DNA of 49,991 nucleotides from Saprospiraceae bacterium (GTDB lineage: Bacteria > Bacteroidota > Bacteroidia > Chitinophagales > Saprospiraceae). The position numbers and the translations under genes are program-made. Under the pieces are notes generated by a model that was not told the origin of the DNA, searched no databases, and saw only the letters and a list, made by a program, of their open reading frames with translations. This document shows positions 19,458 through 28,611 of the stretch, piece after piece; position 1 is the first letter of the stretch; each line of letters starts with the position of its first letter. The stretch spans positions 1 through 49,991 of the forward strand of contig JADJYH010000052.1 in assembly GCA_016719855.1 (NCBI GenBank), written 5' to 3'.

Positions 19458-21257
19458 TTATTGTTCCTTCCCGGTGGTGATGGTTCGAGCAATGGACTTC
19501 TTCGAAACTACACCAGTCGTCGTAACTGCCTGTAATTCAAAATTGTATGTAGCGTTAAACGCCAATGGTGGGGACACCCATTGCCTCGCTGATGCCCCTA
19601 ACTGGGCTTCACCTGCCACCTGCGTTCCATCCTGAAAAATGCGGAAACCGGCCAGGTCGGGTGGGGCGTCGTACGCCCAGTTCAGCGTGATACGGTTGCC
19701 GTTGACGGAGAAGGGCCAGATGTTGGTGTTCGGAATTATTTGGGAAGGCGTCACTACCCGTACCACGTTGCTCAATCCGCTCTCGACCGTGCGGGCGCCC
19801 ACCGCCGATACTGCGAATTGGTACGCCTCACTTTTGGCACTAAAAATCTCGTAACGATAGCCGTTGGCGGTGATGGTTGGGATGTTCCCTTCGAGTATCA
19901 GCCGCTCGCTCGGCGGGAAATTGCTGTACAACCAATACCCAGTAGTGAGCGTATCGCCCTGTGATTTGGGATTCCAAGAGAGGCGAATGAACTGGCGGTT
20001 CCCTTCTTTTTCAAACTCACCCCGCAGGCCGGTTGGTGCTGGCGGTGGGACTTGCGGGTCATAAAAAACCAGCAGTTCGTTGCTGAAAAGGTTCCCGCCA
20101 AAATCGTCCACCACCCGCAGACGGTACAGGTAATATTCGCCCTGCTTGGGCGGCGTGTCAGTTGCAGCCCTTGCGGATGCGGGCAACTGCTGCGAAACAT
20201 CGGCGTAGGCTGCCTCGACGTTTTCCCGCCGCTGCAACACGAAACCCCGAATGAATTTCTGCGAAGCAGTTAAAAAATCCCACTCGAACCGAATCCCTGT
20301 ATTGCCTGTTGCCTGTTCGACAATCCGCAACATGGGCGGCTCCACCTTGTCCGGCGGCAATTTCGATGGGTCGAACAGCACTTCTTGCCGCTGGCCTTCC
20401 GTGCCGAACAGCGACAGCGGCGCAACGGCGTAGGTGTAGGCGGTGTTTGGTTGTACGTTTTCATCGAAAAAGGAGAGCTGCGAGGTGTTGTCCTGCGTAC
20501 TTGCCCAGATGGGCGTTTCATTCAGTTTTTGAAAACCTCCAGTCCCACTGCGGCGGTAAAGGTTGAAGCCGTTCAGATTTTGGGCCAAGTAAGTTTGGTA
20601 ATCGAAATTCCAGCGGATTTCAAGGCGGGAAGGGCTTCCAGCAGTCAAAATTTTTAAATCAATTGGCAGGTTCAGGTTGGGCCGGGTGCCGTATTTCCAG
20701 AAAAAAACATCCGTTGGTGTTGCCTGTCGTTGTGTGCCTAGCATCAAGAACAGGCCGTATTCGTAGCTGTCGGCAGCGGGAATATTGCGGTCCACCAGCC
20801 CGAATCCATTGAGCAGCGCAAAATCGTAGTCCAGCGCAAAAGGCAGGTAGAGGCCCTTCACAGCGTTGGGGTCGGAGGACAGTTTTTGCAGGTAACTCTG
20901 CCGGGAGGTTTCCTGGGATTTATTGGTAGTGAAGTAGTTGTCGAGCTTGCCACGCAATCGGGCGAGTGCCGTCTGGTCGCTTTCCACATTGGTCAAATCC
21001 TTCGAACGGCTCAGTTCAGGGACGATGGGCGTGGCGTTCACGATTGCCCAGGCACCTCGCTGGTCACCGGAAACGGTGCGCCGCTGTACTTGGAAACCCG
21101 TCACGCCAGGAGGCCAGCTTTTTGGTACCCAAAGCAGCTTGACATGGTCGCCGCCACCCTCGCCGAAGAGTTGGATGGGCTTGTCCTGGGCAGTTGCGAT
21201 GGTGGCAAACAAACTGGCCAGTAGGAGAAGAAGCAGGGATTTTTTTAGGTGAAACAT
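19458..21257 (-). CDS. Secreted fibronectin type III repeat protein
   Basis: An intact 599-residue exported protein: MFHLKKSLLLLLLASLFATIATAQ is the signal peptide. Four or five FN3-like domains follow. Each shows an L-W or I-R-x-x-W first strand (VKLLWVPKSWPPGVTGFQVQR; LEIRWNFDYQTYLAQNLNGFNLYR; IRFEWDFLTASQKFIRGFVLQR; IRLSWNPKSQGDTLTTGYWLY; ITLNWAYDAPPDLAGFRIF) and a closing Y-x-F/Y-x-V-x-A strand. A helical insert with many charged residues (about 95-145) breaks the first repeat. There is no sorting domain, so attachment must be through another protein. It sits third in the surface operon, 29 bases after the beta-rich gene. Confidence 0.75.
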   Translation of the reverse strand: MFHLKKSLLLLLLASLFATIATAQDKPIQLFGEGGGDHVKLLWVPKSWPPGVTGFQVQRRTVSGDQRGAWAIVNATPIVPELSRSKDLTNVESDQTALARLRGKLDNYFTTNKSQETSRQSYLQKLSSDPNAVKGLYLPFALDYDFALLNGFGLVDRNIPAADSYEYGLFLMLGTQRQATPTDVFFWKYGTRPNLNLPIDLKILTAGSPSRLEIRWNFDYQTYLAQNLNGFNLYRRSGTGGFQKLNETPIWASTQDNTSQLSFFDENVQPNTAYTYAVAPLSLFGTEGQRQEVLFDPSKLPPDKVEPPMLRIVEQATGNTGIRFEWDFLTASQKFIRGFVLQRRENVEAAYADVSQQLPASARAATDTPPKQGEYYLYRLRVVDDFGGNLFSNELLVFYDPQVPPPAPTGLRGEFEKEGNRQFIRLSWNPKSQGDTLTTGYWLYSNFPPSERLILEGNIPTITANGYRYEIFSAKSEAYQFAVSAVGARTVESGLSNVVRVVTPSQIIPNTNIWPFSVNGNRITLNWAYDAPPDLAGFRIFQDGTQVAGEAQLGASARQWVSPPLAFNATYNFELQAVTTTGVVSKKSIARTITTGKEQ

Positions 21258-21286
21258 GCCTGATTTTTTGTAAAGTTTTTAAAAAA

Positions 21287-24185
21287 TCAAATCGAAACAC
21301 TCAGGCCTGCCGACACTTGGCTGCCCCAGAACGGGATGCTGAACGGCAGGTTGATGGTCATCGTGCCTGACATGGAAGCCGAGTTGCCTGAAACCGAAAC
21401 TTGTGCATTGCTCCATCCAGAAACCGTAATCGTACTGCTCCAAATCCAGGTATCGAAAGTTAGCGTACCGCTGCCGGTGACGTAAACGCCAAAGCTGCCC
21501 GATATTCCGCTGGCGTTGATGGAAGCCGAAATCGTCGAGTTCATGTTGATGGCCAAGGTGCCGCTAAACGTGTTACCCGCCATTGATTCATTTATAGTCT
21601 CACTGAGGGTTGCGGATGCCTTGCCACCCAATGTGCCACTTATTGCCGTTGGACTGGAAAGCGAGCCGTTGAGGCTGACGTTCCCTTCGCTGAAAGTCAC
21701 CACCCCGTTGAACATCGAGCCGCCCATGTTGGAGCCGCTTGCCGACCAAACACCGCCTCCAATGTTGAATCCCACCGATACGTTGTTGGTGGTCAGGATG
21801 TAACCACTGCCTGGAATTTTCGCCGTCGTGCTCACGCTGCCGTCTATGGTGTTTGCGGGGATTTGGTAGTTGACCGTGACTTGGCCGTTGAAGAAGGTGT
21901 TGTTTTTTAAAACGTCAATGTTCCCCTTCAGCGAAAGCGTGACCGTGCTGTTGCCCAGGGCGACAATCACGGTGCCGCTTACTTCGCAAAGATTGGCCAC
22001 GTCCGCCACGCCGATGGTCAGTCCGATGAGGTACTTGCCCTGCGTGGGGGTGCTGGGCAGTTGGTAATTGAATCCTATTTGGCCGCCAATTTGCGTCAGC
22101 TTGAGGCCCGACTGGCCGAGCGGCACGTTGACCTGGGCGGTAATAGTTAAGTAGCCAAAGTTGAAGGTTTCCTCCGCACCAACGTCCACCGCACCTGAAA
22201 GCCCGATTTTGGCAAAATCGCCAGTAAAAGTTCCTTTGAAACGGTTCGTCTCGAACGTGGCAGAAAAGCTGACTACCACGGGTTTTGTCAAAACTCCTGC
22301 AATCCCACCGATGGTGATGGTTCCGTCCTCTGCAATTTTGAACTGGTCCACCTGAAGTTTCACGGTCGCCGTAACGTTCAATTCCACCTTGGCGGAGATG
22401 GTGAGTTCCACCGGGGCGTAAGTGGCACTGATGAGTTCGAAGGTGAATTTGCTGTACTTCACCTTGCCCGAAGCGCTGAATTTGGTGAGTGAACCGTTTT
22501 TTACGTTGAACTCCGACACCGCAATGGCAGCGTCAAATTTCGTGTGATGAGCCTTCAAACTGCCGTCGAACTCAATCATATCGAAGTCGGAATTGAAGTT
22601 GACGGACAAGGTGAGGTCGGTGAGCGTCATGGTGAAGGCCGTGATGCTGGTACCTGCGATGGCGAGCGTGGCGTTGCAGTTGCCCTGGTTGAAGGCGAGC
22701 GAAAGTTTGGCCGTGCCCTTCACGCCTTTCATCTCGGAAATCGTCACCGAGCCGCTGCCGTTGAGCACCTTGAAGCCTCCCGCCATGGACAGTTCCAGCC
22801 CAAGTGACAGGTCGCCCATCGTGACCTTGAATGCGTTGGAGGTGTACGAGGCACCGCCCACTGCGGTGAATGTGCCGGTGAGCGTACCGCCAGCATCGAG
22901 GGCACCATTTTCAAATTTGGCGATAACGGTTCCGGTTTTGACGATGTGTATGTTGATGTCCTTCACGCCGAGGAAGTTGAACGAGCCGCCAAACCCTGCA
23001 CCTCCGGAGAAATTGAACTTGAAGTCGCCATTCACGCCTTGCTTCAAAATCATCAGGTTTTTTCCGGTCAAATCCTTGTCCTGGTTTAGCGTGGCAGTGA
23101 GCGTGACGCTGCCGCTGAGTTTGCCGTCCGTGCTGACGGAGAGGCTGAATTCCTTCATGCTGGCGTCAATGAACTTGATGGAACCGAGTGGCTGGTCGCC
23201 GGTCCAGGTGAGCGTCACGTCTTTGAATTCGCCCGTTTTGCAATGCTTCCGGTAAAAAACTTTCACTTGCTGCACGGCGGCCTCCTTGTTTTCAACAGGG
23301 TTTTCCATTTTCAGGGTCAACTGCGCTTGCGCAACTGTGTAGCTGCAATATCCTTCCCCGTCGGGCGTGGTGGAGTCGGGCGTGTCGGAGAACTGCACCG
23401 TCAGTGGGCCGAAGGTTTCGCCAGTGGTTACTGGTTTGCAGGTGCAGTTACAGGCTTTCACGATGGCCTCCGATTCGTAACTCACGCCTTCAATGGTGAA
23501 CTTTACCCTGACCTTGCCCACGACCGTCGTGTCGTTCAAGGTGATGGAAGCGGTCTGGCTTTGGTCGTTGGCCAATGTGATGGGGCCGCCGAGCACCGAC
23601 CATCGAACGAGCCGCCGGATGCCGGGAAAGGCATCGCCGTTCCGTCGCCGGCCGCTGAATTGGCGGTTTCGCTTTTCGTCAGACAAATCGTATCCGGCAG
23701 TTTCACTTCAATACTGTACACCGTCAGTGTGCGCTCGATGGTGCCGGTCATATTCACCATTTCATGGTCGCCACCGCTGGGGTGGTACCAGCAGCTATCG
23801 CCGCAACTGTAAGTGCTGGTGACTGTGCCACCGCTTCCGGTGCCCGCAGGGCGGCTGAAATTCACGTCATAATCACCTGAAATCGTGGCATCCACAGATG
23901 AACCCGGCTCAGGGGCTGTAGCCATGTCGGGCTGTACCGTGCCAGACCAGCTTTTGGTCTCATTGGGGCCAATGCTGATATCAGAAGGATCAACGGTCCA
24001 AACAATTGGCCTGTGTGCGTGATAGTAACGGTTCCGTTTTCGTGTTGGTCCGTCGTTTTTGAGCCATCGCCAGAAAGGGTTGAAAACTTGCCAGTCTGCT
24101 TGCTCAGGTAGAGCGAGCCTGCACTTTCTTGGCTGTGGATTAGCATGGGGAAAAGAAATGCGGAGAGTAAAATTAGCTGTTTCAT
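21287..24185 (-). CDS. Giant beta-rich exported protein (frameshifted)
   Basis: A protein of about 965 residues spread over three frames. The start MKQLILLSAFLFPMLIHSQESAG is a signal peptide. Frame changes occur near 23970 (between HTGQLFGPLI and the SDISIGPNE frame) and near 23620 (before GGPITLANDQSQTASITLND). The N-terminal third has cysteine pairs (TYSCGDSCWYHPSGGDHE; ACNCTCKP). The remaining ~700 residues are an unusual run of short strands rich in Gly, Ser, Thr and Val, for example KFSASGKVKYSKFTFELISATYAP and GNIDVLKNNTFFNGQVTVNYQIP, with low charge and few loops. This could be a beta-solenoid or a long groove-like fold (inference). No known family recognised. It is the second gene of the surface operon. 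Confidence 0.65.
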
Positions 24186-24198
24186 TGGCTTTGTCTTA

Positions 24199-24280
24199 TT
24201 TACGACTGACGGCTGACGACTGACGATTTTGACGAAATGGGAATTAATGCGGCGTAAATCGTCAGTCGTAAATCGTCAAT
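24199..24280. repeat. Heptamer-built inverted repeat within the surface operon
   Basis: The left arm (about 24199-24228) and right arm (about 24255-24280) are partly reverse complementary, with a perfect core of AAATCGTCAGTCGT. Both arms are degenerate tandem repeats of a seven-base unit of the AGTCGTC type. The element occupies most of the 106-base gap between the first and second genes of the operon. A single-arm relative with the same unit (CGTCAGT CGTCAAT) lies at 14859-14880, just before recN. Confidence 0.75.
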
Positions 24281-24291
24281 AAAAATGTTAG

Positions 24292-25721
24292 TCAGTTTTT
24301 TTGCTGCAAGCCGAAGACTTTGTCAAACAGCTTTTGCACATCAAAAAACTGGTCGGTAACGCTCCAGGTGATGGTGGCCGTTGCGTACGCCTGCAAACCG
24401 CCACAGTTTGCGACCACTGCCGCCGCACCGGGATGGCTGCCTGCGGTGAAATAACCGTTCGAATTCACCGTCCCAGCTGTGGAGGGGACGACGTTCCAGT
24501 TGCAGTTCACCGTGACGGGTTGGCCGTTTTGGTCGTAGCCGATGGCGTCGAACTGGTAGCCTTGCCCAATTCGAATGTTCGCTACCTCCGGGCTTATTTC
24601 CAGCGACGAAAGATGGTAGCCCGAACCTGTCCCATCGCCCACCTCAAACCAATAGACCGGGCTATAAACCATCTGGGAACCCTGACTGCCTTCCAGCGGG
24701 GCGGTGATTTGCCAAGCATAAGTCTTGCCCGCTTCTAGTATTTCAGCGGAAATCGGGTATTGCAGAAACGGAGCCGACAGGCCGCTCTCCTCGTAAACCG
24801 GCAGGTTGGCCGTGATGTCGTTGGCGGATTGTTGGCCTTCGTTCACTTCGTACAGGGCAAAATGGAAATTGCTCAAGGTGGAAAACCACTGAAAAAACGG
24901 CGTCGTGATGGGCGTTACTTCGGGATTTTGGTCGAGCGACGTACCGGGGCCGATGAGGTCAATGATGGTGTTCTCGTTGGTGATGACATTTACTCCCTCA
25001 TCCTGTGCGATGACGTTGCCGCTTTCATCAAACACCGTCACGGTGTAGGTGTAGGTTCCGGCTGGCATGACGCCGGTGGATGCTGCAATATTGAGCAGTT
25101 CGGGGAGGCGGGGTCAAGGTTGTACTCATCGATTTGCCGGTTGTCAAAAGTCTCCACAGCAAGGGGTGGCCGGTTGTTGAAAAACTTGTCCGCTGTGCCG
25201 ATGATGCCGAATTCGTCGCTACTGAGGGCGTACTGCACCCGGAGGTTTCGCTGCTGATTGTCGTTGTACAGCGTGATGGTAAACAGCAACGGGTTGCTCG
25301 CCGGGTCGTTTGGGTCAAGGTCGCTGAGGTACAGCGTTTGCACGGGGATGATGGTCAAAATGACGTTGACAGCACCGCCCGGCTCCAGTATTTCAAAGGC
25401 CTGTGGCAATGCCGCCACTTCACTTCCTGTGGTCACGGTCAGGTCACGGAAGCCCGCCGGGACACTGCCGTCAATCTGCACAAGCGCCGTAAGGAACAGT
25501 GCATGATTCACCTGCACGTCGAGCACTTGGAGGCCAGGGCCAAGGTCAAGGGCAGTTTGGCCCTGCTGAAAATTGGTGTTGGCTCCAGTAATGGCCACAT
25601 TGACCGTCTCGCCTGCCAAGGCAGCAGAGGGCGCAACGGAGATGATTTCGGGTTGCGCTTTCATAAAAAGCGGAAGCAGCAGCGCTAGTGAAAGAAGACA
25701 GGAGTGATAGAAATGCGACAT
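24292..25721 (-). CDS. Secreted Ig/TIG-like domain protein, first gene of surface operon (frameshifted)
   Basis: A protein of about 476 residues. The start MSHFYHSCLLSLALLLPLFMKAQ is a signal peptide; upstream in-frame ATGs add no plausible sequence. Residues about 24-115 form an IPT/TIG-like domain (PEIISVAPSAALAGETVNVAITGANTNF ... GFRDLTVTTGSEVAALPQAFEI). A second region ends EYNLDPASP, where the frame changes near 25070-25100. The rest reads GTYTYTVTVFDESGNVIAQ, then FFQWFSTLSNFHFALYEVNEG (a domain seen in other Bacteroidota exported proteins), and finally a bacterial Ig-like strand set (LSSLEISPEVANIRIGQGYQFDA). It has no sorting domain. Its promoter presumably lies in 25722-25900. Confidence 0.7.
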
Positions 25722-25998
25722 GATGCAGGATTTGATTTTCAAATGGTTGACAAACAGTGCGTAAAAAATCGCTGGTATCAATATCGTTCGGAGAGAAGGT
25801 GTCTTGGTGTGCTATGGATTGATAAATTGCAGTAGCGCCAAATTTCGTTTTATTTATCTTGTTTTCAAAAGAATTTATTGAGAAAATATTTCACTCAGGG
25901 AAGATGTTCAAATAGCACCGCAGGTGGCATGGAAGGACAATTTCACGAGCGAGGAGGCGCTGGCAAATGCAGGGGAACTGAGGGAATGGTGGTGTGAA

Positions 25999-26109
25999 TT
26001 ATTTGAACAGCGCCAACGACTTCAAAAGCGTCTGAATAATGCCCACTGCAAGCGGGATTCCCACAAATGCCCAGGCCAGCACCAATTGAATAGTAGTCGT
26101 TTTTTTCAT
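25999..26109 (-). CDS. MFS transporter small subunit
   Basis: A 36-residue single-pass membrane protein: MKKTTTIQLVLAWAFVGIP followed by a hydrophobic run and LLKSLALFK. Small proteins of just this form are encoded directly after OFA-type MFS transporters in many bacteria and are named MFS transporter small subunit. Its ATG (26109-26107) overlaps the transporter's stop codon (26108-26106) as ATGA, so the two are translationally coupled. The conserved W and P in the membrane segment agree with the family. Confidence 0.8.
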   Translation of the reverse strand: MKKTTTIQLVLAWAFVGIPLAVGIIQTLLKSLALFK

Positions 26110-27516
26110 GATTTTCCCTTGAAATGATATTTTGGATTGACCGGACGGATGCAAAAGTTGCAGACGAAACCGACCAAGAGCAAGCCAGCCATGATGTACA
26201 TCGTGGTCGAGTAGGCATTGGCGGCAGGCACTTGCAGCGTCTCGATTTGATAGGCCCGTAGGTTGTTCACCAACTGTGGGCCAAGGATGGCCGCCGCAGA
26301 CCAAGCCAAGAGCAGGCGACCATGTATCGCCCCGACTTCCATCACCCCGAACAGGTCACGCAGATAGGCCGGGATGGTGGCAAAACCACCGCCGTACATG
26401 CTCATGATGATGCAAAATGCCCCGACGAACAGCACGATGCTGCCCATTCCGACCAGTCATCGGCACGAGGAAGTACAGCACGGCGCCGAGCAGGAAGAAG
26501 ATAGTGTGGGTGTTGCGCCGCCCAATCCGGTCGCTCAACGACGACCAAAAGAACCTGCCTGCCATATTGAACAAGCTGAGCAAGCCAACGAAGCCGCCCG
26601 CAGCCGCCACTGTCACGGCCTTTCCAGCCCCGACGACTTTCTCCGAAAACATCTCTTGAATCATCACCGAAGCCTGCCCGAGTACACCGATACCAGCGGT
26701 AACGTTGAGCATGAGTACCCCGAAAAGCAGGTAAAACTGGGGCGTTTTGATGGCGGTATTGGCGTCTACTGATTGCGGATTGCGGATTGCGGATTTCGGA
26801 TTGAGATTCGGTGGACCGTCTGGTCTCAATCCTGAATCCGCAATCCGCAATCCGAAATCGTCAGGTGGAATGCGAACAGTGAGTACGCCGAAAAGCATGA
26901 AAACGAAGTACAGCCCACCCATCACGAGGAAGGTCTGCGCCACGCCGGTCGAGGTAGTTGTTTTGAAAAAATCCATCAGCCAGATGGAGAGCGGCGAAGC
27001 CACCATCGCACCACCGCCAAAGCCCATGATGGCCATGCCCGTGGCCATGCCGGGGCGGTCGGGAAACCATTTTATCAACGTAGAAACGGGCGAGATGTAG
27101 CCCAGCCCCAATCCGATGCCGCCCAACATGCCGTGGCCGAGGTACAGCAGCCAGATTTGGTGCGACCACACCCCAGCCGCCGAGAGCATGAATCCTCCCG
27201 CAAAGCACAGCGCCGACGCCAACATGGCCCGGCGTGGCCCGACCCGTTCCAGCCATTTTCCGAACACCGCCGCCGATGCCCCAAGGAAGAACAGGGCAAT
27301 GGAAAAAATGTAGCCCACCTCTACCAATGACCAGTCGCCCGCAGCTGCCTCCGTGATGCCAATGGCCTGGGTCAGCGGCTTGTTGAACACACTGTAAGCG
27401 TAAATCTGGCCGATGCAGAGGTGGATGGAAAGGGCGGCTGGCGGCACGAGCCAGCGGCTGTAGCCGGGTTGCGCCACGGTGCGGGACTTGTCGAGGAAGG
27501 AGGTCGAATTGAACAT
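26106..27516 (-). CDS. OFA-family MFS transporter (oxalate/formate antiporter-like; frameshifted)
   Basis: An inner-membrane transporter of about 470 residues with 12 membrane segments. The N-terminal half shows LCIGQIYAYSVFNKPL, WLERVGPRRAMLASAL (the loop 2-3 MFS signature region) and LGYISPVSTLIKWFPDRPGMATGMAIMGFGGGA, a hallmark of the oxalate:formate antiporter family. The central loop contains an in-frame insertion of about 35 residues (DFGLRIADSGLR ... NPKSAIRNPQS) made by a fold-back repeat at 26771-26860. The second half reads AGRFFWSSLSDRIGRRNT. The frame changes near 26450, then continues GSIVLFVGAFCIIMSMYGGGFATIPAYL to the end. The substrate is probably a small carboxylate (inference). 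The small-subunit gene overlaps its stop. Confidence 0.85.
26771..26860. repeat. Heptamer-built inverted repeat inside the MFS transporter gene
   Basis: Arms at 26771-26806 and 26824-26860 are reverse complements with only a few mismatches. Each is a tandem repeat of the seven-base unit GGATTGC or its complement GCAATCC. The whole element keeps the reading frame and codes for a hydrophilic loop between the two six-helix halves of the transporter. Peptides of the IRNPQSAIRNPKS kind arise from such repeats. Confidence 0.85.
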
Positions 27517-27654
27517 TTGCGTATATTGTTGGTTGGGGTAAATATAGCGGATATTGGTTGATCTTTGTTTTAGGATTACCTTAATACCGATAAACCCAAC
27601 CTGCTACTTTCCTATCGTTGTCTCTCGTAGTAAATCATCAAAAATTCTAACGCC

Positions 27655-28073
27655 ATGAAAAAAATCATTTTTTCCTTTATCGTCATTAGCGCATTGCTGG
27701 TTGCCTGCAAAAAGAGCGACTCCAATGACAACAAAATGTCCAACTCAACGAAGCCTTTACCTTGGTCTTGAATCAAACGGCTGAACTGGAATCGGACGGC
27801 ATGAAAATCACTTTGCTTGAAATCACCGAGGACAGCCGCTGCCCCACCAACGCCAACTGTTTTTGGGCTGGCAGGGTGATCGCCGAATTCAAAGTGGAAA
27901 AGGCTGGCGAGACACTTATTAAAACGTTGACGGATAATCCTGAAAACGACCCAACGCTTTCTACTTCGTTCACTGCTTTTGGGCACTTGGTCAAGCTGGA
28001 CGAGGTGACTCCCTACCCAGCGGGCAGCCCGATAGCTCAGAAGGATTATGTAGTGAAAATCACAGTGGAATAA
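27655..28073 (+). CDS. Small lipoprotein of unknown function (frameshifted)
   Basis: A lipoprotein of about 139 residues. MKKIIFSFIVISALLVACKKSDSND gives a signal peptide with lipobox LLVAC. The frame changes near 27731 in a run of A bases; the mature part then reads NVQLNEAFTLVLNQTAELESDGMKITLLEITEDSRCPTNANCFWAGRVIAEFKVE and ends KDYVVKITVE. The D-S-R-C-P-x-x-x-x-C-x-W-A-G motif is common in Bacteroidota lipoproteins of unknown role. It stands between the MFS transporter (divergent) and an insertion-sequence remnant (convergent). Confidence 0.7.
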
Positions 28074-28214
28074 ACAGCCTCTGATGGTACGTTTTTTTTT
28101 CCAGCAATGCACCGCCAATGCTGAGGTGTAGGATGCGGGGCGATGGATGAAAACCATTTCGGCATGGATATCAGCTTTGGTGTTTATTGTTTGTGATAAC
28201 CTGACAAATGGATA

Positions 28215-28605
28215 GGGTGGGAAGTGGTTTTTTCTTGAAAAACCTTGCAGGAGGGCTGCCATGCGGGTGGAAAAAACAGCGATAGTGCTGACGGTTCTGT
28301 CTTTATAAAGTTCTTCGTCAAAAATATGGGTGCCACTTTCATATGGCTCCCTGTCTTTTGGCGATTTTTTGCGGGGATTGGGCTTGATGTTGGCTATTAT
28401 TTCCTTTTCCTCGCAAATATCCTTGAATTCTTGGCTGTCGAAGCCTGGGTCAGCGTTTAGGAAAAGTCCTTCGACGTCTATGCCAGCCTCCTTGAGCATC
28501 TGGCATATCTCCTCGAACAACTGCTTGATTTCAAAAAGGTCGTGGTGCTGCCCCTCTTGCGGCGTTGCCATTGCCAGCATGATGCTCCTGCTGTCGGATC
28601 ATTAC
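28215..28605 (-). mobile_element. Remnant of an IS5-like DDE transposase
   Basis: The minus-strand frame reads MATPQEGQHHDLFEIKQLFEEICQMLKEAGIDVEGLFLNADPGFDSQEFKDICEEKEIIANIKPNPRK and FDEELYKDRTV. This is the middle of a DDE transposase, with the second catalytic Asp in LNADPGFDS. The C-terminal part with the catalytic Glu is degenerate, and the N-terminal half is missing. No terminal inverted repeats were found. The remnant abuts the 3' end of the repeat-protein gene at 28612, and the element is not capable of moving itself. Confidence 0.75.
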
Positions 28606-28611
28606 TTGATT

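Noticed and set aside
26771..26860. Tandem heptamers read as a CRISPR or simple satellite
   Set aside because: Units are too short and are arranged as two opposed arms; they also lie within a coding sequence in frame.
28215..28605. Active insertion sequence
   Set aside because: The transposase lacks its N-terminal half and has a degenerate C-terminus; no terminal inverted repeats were found.
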